Part shown: in pieces, positions 38,208 through 47,972 of the stretch
How positions within the stretch are numbered: position 1 is the first letter of the stretch
How the letters are laid out: every line of letters starts with the position of its first letter
NCBI RefSeq assembly: GCF_001667945.1
Contig: NZ_LZJK01000053.1
Span: 1 to 64,000 of the forward strand
Reading direction: 5' to 3'
DNA: 64,000 bases
DNA from: Mycolicibacter sinensis
Lineage (GTDB): Bacteria; Actinomycetota; Actinomycetes; Mycobacteriales; Mycobacteriaceae
The notes under the pieces: model-generated
What the model was told of the DNA's origin: nothing
Seen by the model: only the letters and a program-made list of their open reading frames with translations
Database searches by the model: none
Position numbers and translations under genes: made by a program

Positions 38208-39065
38208 ATGACTGTCTCTCCGTATGTCCCGGCGATCGCGCGTCCGCTGCTGCGCGCCTACCGGATGGCATCCGGCCCCACCATCCGGCTGGGCCACATG
38301 CTGGTTTTCTTCGGCCGCGCCGCGGCCGGTGTCCCGACTGTGCTGCGGCACTATCGCAAGGAGTTCCTGCGGCTGCTCTCCGATATCGCCTGGGGCAACG
38401 GCTCCATCGTGGTCGGCGGGGGCACCGCCGGGGTGGCCGTGGTGCTCGGCTTCACCGCCGGCGCGCTGGTGGCGATCGAGGGCTATAACTTCTTGAATCT
38501 GCTCGGCCTGGGACCGGCGACGGGGATCATCTCCTCGTTGGTCAACACCCGCGAGCTGGCGCCGATCATGGCGTCGCTGGCGTTTGCCATGCAGGCCGGC
38601 TGCCGGTTCACTGCGCAGCTCGGCGCGATGCGGATCGCCGAGGAGATCGACGCGCTGGATTCGATCGCGATCCGCCCGATCCCGTTCCTGGTCACCACCC
38701 GGCTGCTGGCCGCGACCATCGCGGTGATCCCGCTGTATGTGGCCTGCCTGGCGATCACCTACCTGACCTGTCAGGTGGTCACCGGCATCATCGGCGGCGG
38801 GTCCATCGGCCCGTACCTGCACTACTTCACGATGATGCTGAGCGGCAAGGACATCGTCTACTCGGTGCTCAAGTGTGTGGTGTTCGTGTGGCTGGCCTCC
38901 ACCGTGCAGTGTTACTACGGCTTCTACGCCTCCGGCGGGCCGGAAGGTGTCGGGGTGGCCGCCGGCCGCGCCATGCGGGCCTCCATCACGATCGTGATCA
39001 TGGTCAACATGCTGCTGACCATGGCGTTGTGGAGCATCGACGCCGGCGCAAGGTTCGGTGGCTGA
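38208..39065 (+). CDS. YrbE B permease, extra mce operon
   Basis: 285 residues, starting ATG 3 bases after the yrbE A stop. Six hydrophobic helices and the MlaE-family loop MRIAEEIDALDSIAIRPIPFLVTTRLLA near residues 142-169. The C-terminal CYYGFYASGGPEGVGVAAGRAMRAS block is typical of YrbE B proteins and is paralleled in YrbE1B here. Pairs with YrbE A as the permease core. The stop overlaps the mceA start as TGATG. Confidence 0.94.
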   Translation: MTVSPYVPAIARPLLRAYRMASGPTIRLGHMLVFFGRAAAGVPTVLRHYRKEFLRLLSDIAWGNGSIVVGGGTAGVAVVLGFTAGALVAIEGYNFLNLLGLGPATGIISSLVNTRELAPIMASLAFAMQAGCRFTAQLGAMRIAEEIDALDSIAIRPIPFLVTTRLLAATIAVIPLYVACLAITYLTCQVVTGIIGGGSIGPYLHYFTMMLSGKDIVYSVLKCVVFVWLASTVQCYYGFYASGGPEGVGVAAGRAMRASITIVIMVNMLLTMALWSIDAGARFGG

Positions 39066-40645
39066 TGGGCAACTCCCTCGACACCGACGGGCGCGGGCCC
39101 TCCGAACGCCAACTGCTGGGCGCCGGGGTCGCGGTCCTCGTCGTGATCGCGCTGGCCACCGCGGGCCTGCTGGCCAAGTCCACCGGCATGCTCAACAACT
39201 ACGTGCGGGTGGTGGCCGACCTGATCAACGTCGGCGACGGGCTGCCCGCCCAGTCCGACGTCAAGTATCACGGCCTGCTGGTGGGCAGCGTCACCGACGT
39301 GATCCCGGCGGCCTACGGCCAACCCAACTATGTGCACATCAACCTCAAACCCGGCTACGCCAAGGACATCCCGGCCTCGGTGACCGCCCGGGTGGTGCCG
39401 TCGAACGTCTTCGCGGTGTCGTCCATTCAGCTGGTCGACTCCGACGCCGCCGGCGGGTCGATGATTCGCGACGGCACGCACATCCCCGAGAACGGTGACC
39501 TGTCGACGGTGATCTTCCAGACCACCATCTCCAAACTCCGCGACATCCTGGCCGCCACCGGCCGCGGCCGCGAGGACCACAGCCTGGGCATCCTGGCCGC
39601 CGTCGGCGCAGCCACCGACAACCGGCGCGTCAAGCTGCTGGGCGCCGGGGCGAACCTGTCGCGGCTGCTGGATCAGCTCAACGGCATCGTCGCCACCGAG
39701 CCCGGCCCGTCGACGGTCTCGGCGCTGCTCGACGCCACCCGCGGCCTGCAAGCAAGCGCCCCCGACCTGGTCGACGCCCTGCACCAGGCCGTGGAGCCGA
39801 TGCGAGCGTTCGCCGAAAAGCGCGCCGAGCTGGCCTCGTTGGTCGCCGGCAGCCAGCACACCGTCGGCGTCACCCGCGAAGCCCTCGACAACCACACCGA
39901 TCAGCTGATCCAGATCACCCATGACCTCACGCCCGTCATCGGCGTGCTGGCCAACAACGCCGACAAGTTTGTTCCGATCTTCACCCGGGTCAACCGGCTC
40001 TCCGACAAGTTCTTCGACCAGCTCTACGATCCCAAGTTGGTCACCAGGAACATGCGCGCCAACCTGTCCTTCACCCCGATGCACACCTACACCCGAGCGG
40101 ACTGCCCGCAGTACGGCGACGTGAAGGGCCCGAGCTGCTTCACCGCGCCGATGATCTCGGTGCGCCCCGAGCTGCCCGAGAACATGCTGCCGCAGAACTA
40201 CAACTTCCCCGCCGGCCTGGAGCCACCGGCGGGCACCGAGATCGGCCCCGACGGGAAGCTGCGCGCCGTCGGGCCGCCGCTGGTCGACCCCAACCGCAGC
40301 CTCGAGGACACCAACCCTCCGCTGCCGTGGTGGACCGGGCCCTTCCCGCGGGTGCCCAGCACCGCCGACCCGCTCGACCCTGCTCCCCCGCCCCCGCCGA
40401 GCCCGATCATCCCGGTCCAGCCGCACGCCCCGGAGTGGCAGCCGGCGGCGCCGGCGTCCTTCGGCGGCAATGTGGGGCCGGTCGGCAGTCAGACCGAACG
40501 CAACCAGCTCGGTCTGATCACCGGGCTTGTCACCGGTCAGAGCGAGCCGGCCTCGGTGGCCACCCAGCTGCTGCTCGGTCCGGTCGCGCGCGGCTCGGCG
40601 GTCTCGTTCGTCCCGGCACCGGCGAAAGGCGGTGGCCACAAGTGA
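39065..40645 (+). CDS. MceA, extra mce operon
   Basis: 526 residues. One N-terminal membrane helix (about 17-38), a Mce/MlaD beta-barrel domain (about 40-115, DVKYHGLLVGSVTDVIP), a long alpha-helical tube region (about 140-310) and a proline-rich C-terminus of about 130 residues. One subunit of the heterohexameric Mce needle that carries lipid across the periplasm. The ATG overlaps the yrbE B stop; the stop overlaps the mceB GTG. Much longer than Mce1A in this window (407), mainly in the tail. Confidence 0.9.
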   Translation: MGNSLDTDGRGPSERQLLGAGVAVLVVIALATAGLLAKSTGMLNNYVRVVADLINVGDGLPAQSDVKYHGLLVGSVTDVIPAAYGQPNYVHINLKPGYAKDIPASVTARVVPSNVFAVSSIQLVDSDAAGGSMIRDGTHIPENGDLSTVIFQTTISKLRDILAATGRGREDHSLGILAAVGAATDNRRVKLLGAGANLSRLLDQLNGIVATEPGPSTVSALLDATRGLQASAPDLVDALHQAVEPMRAFAEKRAELASLVAGSQHTVGVTREALDNHTDQLIQITHDLTPVIGVLANNADKFVPIFTRVNRLSDKFFDQLYDPKLVTRNMRANLSFTPMHTYTRADCPQYGDVKGPSCFTAPMISVRPELPENMLPQNYNFPAGLEPPAGTEIGPDGKLRAVGPPLVDPNRSLEDTNPPLPWWTGPFPRVPSTADPLDPAPPPPPSPIIPVQPHAPEWQPAAPASFGGNVGPVGSQTERNQLGLITGLVTGQSEPASVATQLLLGPVARGSAVSFVPAPAKGGGHK

Positions 40646-41733
40646 GATTCCGGGGCCCCTTGGTCGGGCTGTCCCTGTTCATGGTCATCTCGATGGTGTT
40701 GACCTGGCTGGTGTATGCCACGCTGCGCCGTGACGTGGCCGGCGCGACGACGCCCTACGCGGCGGTGTTCACCGACGTCTACGGGCTGCGCGAGGGCGAC
40801 GACGTCCGGATGGCCGGGGTCCGGGTGGGCCGGGTCGAGAAGGTCGAACTGGACGGGAAGCTGGCGAAGGTCTCGTTCATCGTCCAAAGCGACCAGAAGC
40901 TGTACGGCAACACCGTCGCGTCGGTGACGTATCAGAACATCATCGGGCAGCGCTACCTCGGGCTGTCGCTGGGCGAAGCCGGTGGCCCCGCCGGCCAGGA
41001 GACGGTACTGCCCCCCGGCAGCGTGCTCGGCGTCGAACGCACCGAACCGTCCTTCGACGTCGGCGCCCTGCTCAACGGCTTCAAACCGCTGATGTCGCTG
41101 CTGAACCCCAAACAGGCCGACGATCTGACCCGGGGTGTGCTGCAGTCCCTGCAGGGGGACCGGGCGTCGATCACGGCACTGGTCGATCAGTCGTCGACGC
41201 TGACCGCAACGCTGGCCGGACGCGACGAGGTGCTCGGGGGTCTCATCACCAGCCTCAACAAGCTGACCGGCACCATCGCCGAGCAGAACGATCAGCTCGA
41301 CCATGCGCTGACCCAGGCGCGCACGGCGGTCGCCGACCTCGACGCGCGCCGCCCGGCGCTGCAGTCCTCGGTCGGCTCCCTGGCCCAGGTCACCCGGCAG
41401 CTCTCGACGATCGCCGACGAGGTATTCGGATCGCTGGAGGAGATGATCAACCGGGAGCCCGGGTTCACCAAGCACATGGCCGGGATCGAGCCGCAGCTGG
41501 CGTTCACCGGCGCCAACCTGCCCCTGGTGCTCAAGGGCCTGGGCCGGGCGTTCGGAGACGGCGCCTACGGCAACGCCTACCTGTGCGATCTGAATGCGAC
41601 CGGCTTCTTCCCCGGCTTCAACGACATCACCACGATCATCGTCAACGCGGCCACCCCGGGCAATGCCCGCCCGATAACCCGGGAGAACCTGGCGTGGCAC
41701 ACGCCGAGATGCAGGAACACCGCCGATGGGTAG
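40642..41733 (+). CDS. MceB, extra mce operon
   Basis: 363 residues from GTG at 40642, overlapping the mceA stop by four bases. N-terminal helix (about 6-27), Mce domain with the conserved GLREGDDVRMAGVRVGRVEKV and ASVTYQNIIGQRYLGLSLG, then helical region with an N-N-C terminus style (YLCDLNATGFFPGF) shared by MceB proteins. Shares the TEPSFDVGALLNGFKPL segment with the TEPALDLDALIGGFKPV of Mce1B here, confirming it as the B position. Confidence 0.93.
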   Translation: MRFRGPLVGLSLFMVISMVLTWLVYATLRRDVAGATTPYAAVFTDVYGLREGDDVRMAGVRVGRVEKVELDGKLAKVSFIVQSDQKLYGNTVASVTYQNIIGQRYLGLSLGEAGGPAGQETVLPPGSVLGVERTEPSFDVGALLNGFKPLMSLLNPKQADDLTRGVLQSLQGDRASITALVDQSSTLTATLAGRDEVLGGLITSLNKLTGTIAEQNDQLDHALTQARTAVADLDARRPALQSSVGSLAQVTRQLSTIADEVFGSLEEMINREPGFTKHMAGIEPQLAFTGANLPLVLKGLGRAFGDGAYGNAYLCDLNATGFFPGFNDITTIIVNAATPGNARPITRENLAWHTPRCRNTADG

Positions 41734-42775
41734 CGCCTTGAAGTTCGTCCGTCACTGGCGCACGCGGCCGCTGGAGTCCTACAACACCACCTGGCTGGGG
41801 TTCGGGGCGCTGGTCGTGGTGGCCGTCGTCGTGGCCGCGGCACTGTTGGTCAAGGTGCTCGGCTTCGGCTACACGCGCTACACCGCGGAGTTCGCCCAGG
41901 CCGCCGCACTGGCCCCCGGCAACCCGATCGTGGTCGCGGGCATCGAGGTGGGCCGAGTATCGAGCATGCGGCTGGCCGGTGACCATGTCGAAGCCGGCCT
42001 GACGGTGCGCAATGACATCCCGCTGGGCAAGGACACCCGGGCGACGATCCAGGTGATGACCATTCTGGGCTCGCGCTATCTGCGGTTGGAGCCCGACGGC
42101 CCCGGCTCGCTGCCGGGCAAACGGATCACCCTCGCCCACACCGAGGTGCCCTACTCCCTGGAGTCGCTGCTGGAGGACGCCACCACCACGTTCGACCAGG
42201 TCGACTCCGACCAGTTCGGGCAGTCCCTAGCCGTACTCGGCCAACAATTGAGCGGGCTCCCGCCGGTGATTCCGCAAGCGATGGCCAATCTGCACGCGCT
42301 GTCCAAGATCACCGCCGACCGGCGCGATCAGCTCGGCACCCTGCTCGCCAGCACCCAGCGGGTGGCCACCACCCTGCGCAACCAGCAGACCAGCCTGGGA
42401 AACCTCGTCGACCAGGGCCAGGATTTCATCGGGGAACTGGTGGCGCGGCAGAACACCTTCCACGCCATGCTGGCTGCGCTGACCAATCTGACCGGCAACC
42501 TGAACAACGTCGTGGTCAACGACCGGGTGATGCTCGACGACATGCTGGTCAACCTGCGTTCGCTGTCGGACATGCTCGGCCAGCATGACGATCTGCTGCG
42601 CAGCCTGATCCAGTCCGCGCCGCCGCCCCTGCGGGGCCTGACCAACGCCACCGGCTACGGCCCCGGTATCGAGTTCTTCGCCGGCAACGGCATCGCGATC
42701 GACTCGTGGATGTGCGCGATCAGCGGCCGCGCCAAGCAGTTCGGCATGATCGAGTACTTCAAGGACTGCAAATGA
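41726..42775 (+). CDS. MceC, extra mce operon
   Basis: 349 residues, ATG at 41726 inside the last codons of mceB. N-terminal helix (about 25-48), Mce domain (GNPIVVAGIEVGRVSSMRLA; TIQVMTILGSRYLRLEPDG) and helical tube region. It lacks the proline-rich tail of about 170 residues carried by Mce1C. The stop overlaps the mceD ATG (ATGA). Confidence 0.92.
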   Translation: MGSALKFVRHWRTRPLESYNTTWLGFGALVVVAVVVAAALLVKVLGFGYTRYTAEFAQAAALAPGNPIVVAGIEVGRVSSMRLAGDHVEAGLTVRNDIPLGKDTRATIQVMTILGSRYLRLEPDGPGSLPGKRITLAHTEVPYSLESLLEDATTTFDQVDSDQFGQSLAVLGQQLSGLPPVIPQAMANLHALSKITADRRDQLGTLLASTQRVATTLRNQQTSLGNLVDQGQDFIGELVARQNTFHAMLAALTNLTGNLNNVVVNDRVMLDDMLVNLRSLSDMLGQHDDLLRSLIQSAPPPLRGLTNATGYGPGIEFFAGNGIAIDSWMCAISGRAKQFGMIEYFKDCK

Positions 42776-43953
42776 GCGCGGCACCGGCCGTCCTCGCCGA
42801 CGAGCCGATAGAAGAACCGGGCAACGGTAACGGCGACGCCGGCACCGGCCGGCGCCGCGTCCGGGCGATGCTCGCCGCCCTGATCGCCGGGGCTCTGATC
42901 GTCGCCGCCGCCGCGGCCTACTACCTGAGCCCGTTCGGCGGGCACATCACGGTCACGGCCCAATTCGACAGCGCCGCAGGGCTATACGAGGGCAACGTGG
43001 TGGCGGTGCTCGGGATGCCGGTGGGCAAGGTCAAGAAGGTCACCCCGAAGGGGGGATACGTCGAGGCCGAGTTCACCGTCGACCGCGATGTGAAGATCCC
43101 CGCCGACGTGCACGCCGTGACCATCAACACCTCGATCCTCACCGCGCGGCAGATCGAGCTGACCCCGGCGTATGCGGGCGGCCCGGTGCTGGCCGACCGC
43201 ACCACCATCGGGCTGAACCGCACCCGGACACCGGTGGCATTCGATCGCGTGCTGGACATGCTCGACAAGGTCTCCAAATCGCTCGGCGGCGACGGCAAAG
43301 GCAATGGCCCGGTAGCCGATGTGATCAACGCCGGCGCCGATATCGCCGACGGCAACGGCGAAAAGATCAAATCCGCGCTGAGCGAGTTGTCGCGAGCCCT
43401 ACAACTGAGCTCCGACCGCGGCGAGGCGACCGGTGATCAGTTGACCACGATCATCACCAACCTCAGCTCGCTGATGGACGCGGCGGCTCGCAATGACGCG
43501 AAGTTGCGCCAATTCGGTTCCACCACACGCCAGTTGAGTCAGATGCTGGCCAACGAGGATTTCGGGACCGGGCGTACCGGCCGCAAGTTCAACGAGATCG
43601 TCACCCAGGCGACGACGCTGCTGCAGGCCAATCGCGACCACCTCAAGCATGCCGTCCTCAACGGCGACACCGCGGTGACCACCCTGGTGGAGAAGCAGCG
43701 CGACCTGGCCGAGCTCATCAACCTGCTGCCGCTGACCTTGGAGAACATCTACAACGCCGTCGACACCAACAACGGAGCGGTCCGCCTGCACGCCCTGGCC
43801 GACAAGATTCTCGTCGACAGCCAAAGCACCAAGGAGCTGTGCAACATGATGCACCTCCGTCAACTGGGTTGCGGAACCGGGACTTTGGCCGACTACGGGC
43901 CGGACTTCGGCCTCACCTACGTCCTCGACGGCCTTTCGATGATGGGGCAGTAG
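42772..43953 (+). CDS. MceD, extra mce operon
   Basis: 393 residues. N-terminal acidic/basic stretch, membrane helix (about 26-46), Mce domain (AGLYEGNVVAVLGMPVGKVKKV; NTSILTARQIELTPAY) and the helical region. Start overlaps the mceC stop by four bases. As with the other subunits, it lacks a cleavable signal and should be membrane-anchored with the bulk outside. No proline-rich tail, unlike Mce1D. Confidence 0.92.
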   Translation: MSAAPAVLADEPIEEPGNGNGDAGTGRRRVRAMLAALIAGALIVAAAAAYYLSPFGGHITVTAQFDSAAGLYEGNVVAVLGMPVGKVKKVTPKGGYVEAEFTVDRDVKIPADVHAVTINTSILTARQIELTPAYAGGPVLADRTTIGLNRTRTPVAFDRVLDMLDKVSKSLGGDGKGNGPVADVINAGADIADGNGEKIKSALSELSRALQLSSDRGEATGDQLTTIITNLSSLMDAAARNDAKLRQFGSTTRQLSQMLANEDFGTGRTGRKFNEIVTQATTLLQANRDHLKHAVLNGDTAVTTLVEKQRDLAELINLLPLTLENIYNAVDTNNGAVRLHALADKILVDSQSTKELCNMMHLRQLGCGTGTLADYGPDFGLTYVLDGLSMMGQ

Positions 43954-43955
43954 AC

Positions 43956-45203
43956 GTGAGACTACGACGCAGACGGGGACCCAAGGCAGCGATGGCACTG
44001 CTGTGCAGCGCGGTCATCGCCTCGTCGGCGGCGGGTTGCGGCACCAGTGGCCTGAACAGCCTGCCGCTGCCGGCGCCGGGCATCGGCAGCGGGGGCTACC
44101 TGATCACCGCGGTGTTCGCCAACGCGCTGAACCTGCCCGGGCACGCCAAGGTCAAGCTCTCCGGTGCCGACATCGGCCAGATGGAGTCGATGGCGGCCCG
44201 CAACTACACCGCGGTCACCACGCTGCGCATCATTGACGGTGCCCGGATTCCGGTGGGCAGCACCGCGGAATTGCGTTCGGCGACACCGCTGGGTGATGTG
44301 TTCGTGGCGATCAAGCCGCCGGTGCCCCTCGACCCGTCGGCGCCGCTGCTGAAAAACGGCGACACCATCGGGCTGGAGTCCACCGCGTCGGCGGCCACCG
44401 TGGAGTCGGTGCTGAGCTCGGCGGCGCTGCTGGTGAACGGCGGCGCGGTGCAGAACTTCACCAATATCGTCAACGGAGCCGGGAAGGCGACCGGCGACCA
44501 GGGCAAGGCGTTCGGAAAACTGATCAACCAGTCCAATGAACTGCTGACGAAACTCAACGCCCGCTCCGGCGAGATCGAGACGGCGCTGCGCGAGACCAGC
44601 AGACTCGCCGACCAGCTCGATGCGCGCAGCGCCGCGCTCACCGACGTCCTCAACGCCGCGGGTCCGGCGACCGACACCCTGGTGGACAACACCAGCCAGC
44701 TCGCCGACCTGGTCGAGCAACTGGGCGCGACCAGCCGGCAGCTGGCCCGGTTCCCCTCGATCGCCGGGACCGACGACTCCGGGCACAGTTTCATCAAGGA
44801 CGCCAACACGGTCGCCGGCGCGTGGAACGACGTGGCCACCGATCCCGACACCAGCCTGTACGCCCTGAACCGGCTGGTCGCACCGATCGTCAAAATGACG
44901 GTCGGCTCGGGTGTTTCGGTGCACGCCAGCATCGACCGCCTGGTGTGGGGTTCGATGCCCGATGCCGGGTTCAAGGGCGACCCGGCGTTTCACGGCCCGA
45001 AGCGCTACGACTGGGCCAAGATGGCCGGCTCGATCAAGTACGCGCTGTGGCGGCTGCAAGAACGCGTGGTGGGGCGTGGCCCGGACTCCGACATGGGGCA
45101 GGCGCCGTGGACGGCGGTCGGTCCGCCGATACCCCCGACCCCGGCGGAAGCCGAGTTGGCCGGTGCCGAACCCGGACCGCCGACACCGGGGCCGACACCA
45201 TGA
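43956..45203 (+). CDS. MceE lipoprotein, extra mce operon
   Basis: 415 residues. GTG at 43956, two bases after the mceD stop. Signal peptide with lipobox SSAAGC, so Cys28 is the lipidated residue, as for LprK-type MceE proteins. Mce domain (HAKVKLSGADIGQMESM; GSTAELRSATPLGDVFVAIK), helical tube region and a short Pro-rich tail. The lipid anchor is peculiar to the E subunit. Confidence 0.93.
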   Translation: MRLRRRRGPKAAMALLCSAVIASSAAGCGTSGLNSLPLPAPGIGSGGYLITAVFANALNLPGHAKVKLSGADIGQMESMAARNYTAVTTLRIIDGARIPVGSTAELRSATPLGDVFVAIKPPVPLDPSAPLLKNGDTIGLESTASAATVESVLSSAALLVNGGAVQNFTNIVNGAGKATGDQGKAFGKLINQSNELLTKLNARSGEIETALRETSRLADQLDARSAALTDVLNAAGPATDTLVDNTSQLADLVEQLGATSRQLARFPSIAGTDDSGHSFIKDANTVAGAWNDVATDPDTSLYALNRLVAPIVKMTVGSGVSVHASIDRLVWGSMPDAGFKGDPAFHGPKRYDWAKMAGSIKYALWRLQERVVGRGPDSDMGQAPWTAVGPPIPPTPAEAELAGAEPGPPTPGPTP

Positions 45204-46450
45204 TCGAGGCACTCAGCCGGCGCCTGGTGGCCCTGGTCCGCGCCGGCTACCGGCGCAAGAACCTGCTGTCCGGGCTCGCATTGGCGATGACACTGGTAGT
45301 GGCGACCGCTTACCTGCTCGTCGGGGCACTGCAGGTGAATCCGGCGCGCTCGACCTACCAGATCACGATCGCGCTGCCGGATTCCGGCGGGTTGCTGGCC
45401 AACCAGGACGTGTCGGTGCGCGGGGTACCGGTGGGCCGGATCGAATCGTTGCGGGTCACGCCGAACGGGGTCGACGCGGTCGCCAACATCTCCTCGACGG
45501 TCAAGATCCCGGCGGCCAGCACGGTGCGGGTCTCCGGTCTGTCGGCCGCCGGCGAGCAGTACATCGACTTCGAGCCGCCATCGAACACCGGCCCGTTCCT
45601 GTCCGGCGGCAGCGTGGTCGCCCGCGATCAGGCGACCACGCCGATCCCGATCTCGCAGCTGCTGGCCGACGCCGACGGCATGCTGGCCCAGACCGACCCG
45701 CGCAAGCTCGATCTGATCAAGAAGGAACTCAGCCTCTCCGAGGACGGCCCGCGCAAGCTCACCGACATCGTCGACGGCGGTACCTTCCTGCTGTCCACCC
45801 TGGATTCGGTTCTGCCGCAGACGGTGAGCCTGTTGAAGACCAGCCGGGTAGTGCTGACCATGCTCAGCGACGTCAACAACGGTCTGGCCGCGACGTCGGA
45901 CAACATCGACAAGGTGCTCAAAGGCGTCAACCCGATGATCGGCGGCTACCGGCAACTGGTCGATCAGTCACCGGCGATGCTGTCGTCGGTCGACGGCCTC
46001 TTCGACGACAACTCCGACACCATGGTCGGGCTGCTGGGCAACCTGGTCACCACGGCGCAGCTGCTCTATGTGCGGACACCGGCGCTCAACGCGCTGTTCC
46101 CCAACTACCGGGGTTCGACGGTGGAGGCGCTCAGCTCGGCCATCCACGAGGACGGGATGTGGGCGACCGTCGACATCTACCCGCGCTACACCTGCGACTA
46201 CGGGACGCCGCGGCGCAACCCGTCGGCAGCGGACTTCCCCGAACCGTTCCTGTACGGCTACTGCCGCGACACCGACCAGTCGGTGCTGGTGCGCGGCGCT
46301 CACAATGCGCCACGCCCACCGGGCGACGACACCGCGGGTCCGCCGCCCGGAGCCGACCTGGCCGCGACCACCGATCCAACCCCCAAGGGCCGCTACACGA
46401 TTCCGCTCGAGTACGGCGGGCCGCCGCTGTTGATCGATCCGCCACGCTGA
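45200..46450 (+). CDS. MceF, extra mce operon
   Basis: 416 residues. ATG overlaps the mceE stop (ATGA). N-terminal helix (about 20-43), Mce domain (SGGLLANQDVSVRGVPVGRIESL; VSGLSAAGEQYIDFEPPS) and helical region, ending in a modest Pro-rich tail with three cysteines (TCDYGTPRRNP, YGYCRDTD). Last of the six subunits of the needle. Followed 19 bases later by the Mce-associated gene. Confidence 0.93.
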   Translation: MIEALSRRLVALVRAGYRRKNLLSGLALAMTLVVATAYLLVGALQVNPARSTYQITIALPDSGGLLANQDVSVRGVPVGRIESLRVTPNGVDAVANISSTVKIPAASTVRVSGLSAAGEQYIDFEPPSNTGPFLSGGSVVARDQATTPIPISQLLADADGMLAQTDPRKLDLIKKELSLSEDGPRKLTDIVDGGTFLLSTLDSVLPQTVSLLKTSRVVLTMLSDVNNGLAATSDNIDKVLKGVNPMIGGYRQLVDQSPAMLSSVDGLFDDNSDTMVGLLGNLVTTAQLLYVRTPALNALFPNYRGSTVEALSSAIHEDGMWATVDIYPRYTCDYGTPRRNPSAADFPEPFLYGYCRDTDQSVLVRGAHNAPRPPGDDTAGPPPGADLAATTDPTPKGRYTIPLEYGGPPLLIDPPR

Positions 46451-46469
46451 TGTTCAAGGAGACGCCGCG

Positions 46470-47078
46470 GTGAGCACCGCCAAGAAGCCGGACAGCACCC
46501 AAGACGTGGAATCGACCGCGCAGGAGCCGGAGTCGACCGCCGTCGAACAGGCCGCCGACGCCGCCGCGGCGCCGGTCGCTGCGGCGCCGCCCCCGCGGAA
46601 ACCGCGGGCGGCACTGGCGACCTGGGGTATGGCCGCCGCCTACCTGGTGGTGTTCGGCCTCGCCGGCGGGCTGGGCTGGCAGCTGTGGCAACAGCATCGG
46701 GTTTCCGCCGCTGCGGCGGCCGGGCAACGGGCCGCGGAGGACTACGCCCAGGTGTTGACCAGCATCGACTCCGACCGAGTAGACGACGATTTTGCCGCGG
46801 TGCTCAACGGTGCGACCGGGGATTTCAAGGACACCTACACCAAGGCCAGCGTGCAGCTGCGCCAACTGCTGATCGACAACAAGGCGTCAGCGCAAGGCAA
46901 GGTGGTGGACTCGGCGGTGCAGAGCGGATCCACCGACAAGGTGGTGGTGTTGCTGATGGTCGATCAGACGGTCACCAACACCACCCGCCCCGACCCGCGG
47001 GTGGACCGTAGCCGGATGAAGATGACGATGCAGAAGGTCGACGGCCGGTGGCTGGCGAGCAAGGTCGAATTGCCGTAG
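46470..47078 (+). CDS. Mce-associated membrane protein, extra mce operon
   Basis: 202 residues. GTG at 46470 with AAGGAGA 8-10 bases ahead. Acidic N-terminus, one helix (about 53-74) and an outer Mce-associated domain ending KMTMQKVDGRWLASKVELP. Members of this group stabilise or help assemble Mce complexes. Its closest relative in the window is the broken gene at 35748-36335; both share QLRQLLIDNKA and the terminal DRSR..MTM.KV.GRWLA pattern. They flank the mce operon on opposite strands. Confidence 0.9.
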   Translation: MSTAKKPDSTQDVESTAQEPESTAVEQAADAAAAPVAAAPPPRKPRAALATWGMAAAYLVVFGLAGGLGWQLWQQHRVSAAAAAGQRAAEDYAQVLTSIDSDRVDDDFAAVLNGATGDFKDTYTKASVQLRQLLIDNKASAQGKVVDSAVQSGSTDKVVVLLMVDQTVTNTTRPDPRVDRSRMKMTMQKVDGRWLASKVELP

Positions 47079-47088
47079 GAGGCAGGCT

Positions 47089-47916
47089 ATGTGGGCGACG
47101 CGGCTATCGGCGGGTATAGCGGCGGCGGTGCTGACGGTGTGCGCGGCCCCGCTGGCCGGTGCGTCGGCGCCGTCGTTCTGCAGCGGGCTGGGCGGCGACT
47201 GGGACGGGCACTTCTGCAGCACCGACGTGCACTCCGAGCGGCTGGCTACCCGCTATATCCGGATGGCGGTGCCCGGGGATCTGGTGGATCACCCGGTGGC
47301 CGGACCGCCGATCCGTGACTACCTGTCGAAGTTGTTCACCAACTGGCGCATCAAGGGCGCTTCGATGGTGGCCGACAGTTGGGGCAACGAGAATTTCGAG
47401 ATCTTCCAGCACGGCAACGCGCTTTCGGTGGTCTTCCACGAGGACTATCACTCCGACGGTCCGTACATCAACAACGCCTACCGCACCTTCACCTTCGATA
47501 TGGCCGGCGGCCGCCAACTGCAGCTGGCCGACATCACCAGGCCGGGAGTGGATCCGCTTGCGACCATCCCCCAGCTGGGCGAGCCGTACATCATCGAGGC
47601 ACTCGACCGGGCGTTCTGGGAACACCGGCCCGGTGATTACCCCTTCGTGCCGGAACGCTTCACTCCGGACAAGGTGTTCTCCGGCGGCTACCGGTCGTGG
47701 GCGCTGACCCCCGATGAGCTGATCCTCTACATGCCCGACTATCCGGTGAGCCATGATTCGCCGATCCAGTACAACCAGATGCAGTGGTACATGGACGGCG
47801 GCAACGTCCAGGCGCACATCCCGCTGTCGGCGCTGCGTTCGATCCTGCGTCCGGAGTACGGCGGTTCAGCCAGCGTCGACGAAGGAGAGGCGGCGCTGGG
47901 ACCGCCGCAACAATAG
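47089..47916 (+). CDS. secreted DUF3298/RsiV-like protein with repeat-encoded tail
   Basis: 275 residues, ATG 10 bases after the previous stop, so part of the mce operon. Signal peptide about 1-23 (AAVLTVCAAPLAGASA), then a domain with the outline of the DUF3298/RsiV fold, as in mycobacterial MPT64: FHEDYHSDGPYINNAYRTFTFDM in the middle and FVPERFTPDKVFSGGYRSWALTPDELILYM near the end. Two cysteines (FCSG and FCST). The last 18 residues (GGSASVDEGEAALGPPQQ) are encoded by a diverged copy of the 57-bp element at 4446-4559. Function unknown; a role in the Mce system is suggested only by position. Confidence 0.82.
   Translation: MWATRLSAGIAAAVLTVCAAPLAGASAPSFCSGLGGDWDGHFCSTDVHSERLATRYIRMAVPGDLVDHPVAGPPIRDYLSKLFTNWRIKGASMVADSWGNENFEIFQHGNALSVVFHEDYHSDGPYINNAYRTFTFDMAGGRQLQLADITRPGVDPLATIPQLGEPYIIEALDRAFWEHRPGDYPFVPERFTPDKVFSGGYRSWALTPDELILYMPDYPVSHDSPIQYNQMQWYMDGGNVQAHIPLSALRSILRPEYGGSASVDEGEAALGPPQQ
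47862..47907. repeat. dispersed copy of the 57-bp element
   Basis: 46 bases matching 41 of the first 46 bases of the reverse-complemented unit at 4446-4559. It lies in sense orientation at the end of a secreted-protein gene and is read in the same frame as in the Rv0210 homologue, giving GGSASVDEGEAALGPP. Confidence 0.9.
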
Positions 47917-47951
47917 TGCGGAAGCTGCCCGCCTGCCGTTCGCCGAGATTG

Positions 47952-47965
47952 CACCTGCGCAGGTG
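47952..47965. terminator. perfect 14-bp palindrome between convergent genes
   Basis: CACCTGCGCAGGTG is fully symmetric and lies in the 56-bp gap between the stops of the secreted-protein gene and the DUF1275 gene, where a shared terminator is expected. It lacks a loop and a T run, so it may equally be a protein-binding site or chance. Confidence 0.25.
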
Positions 47966-47972
47966 ATTTCCC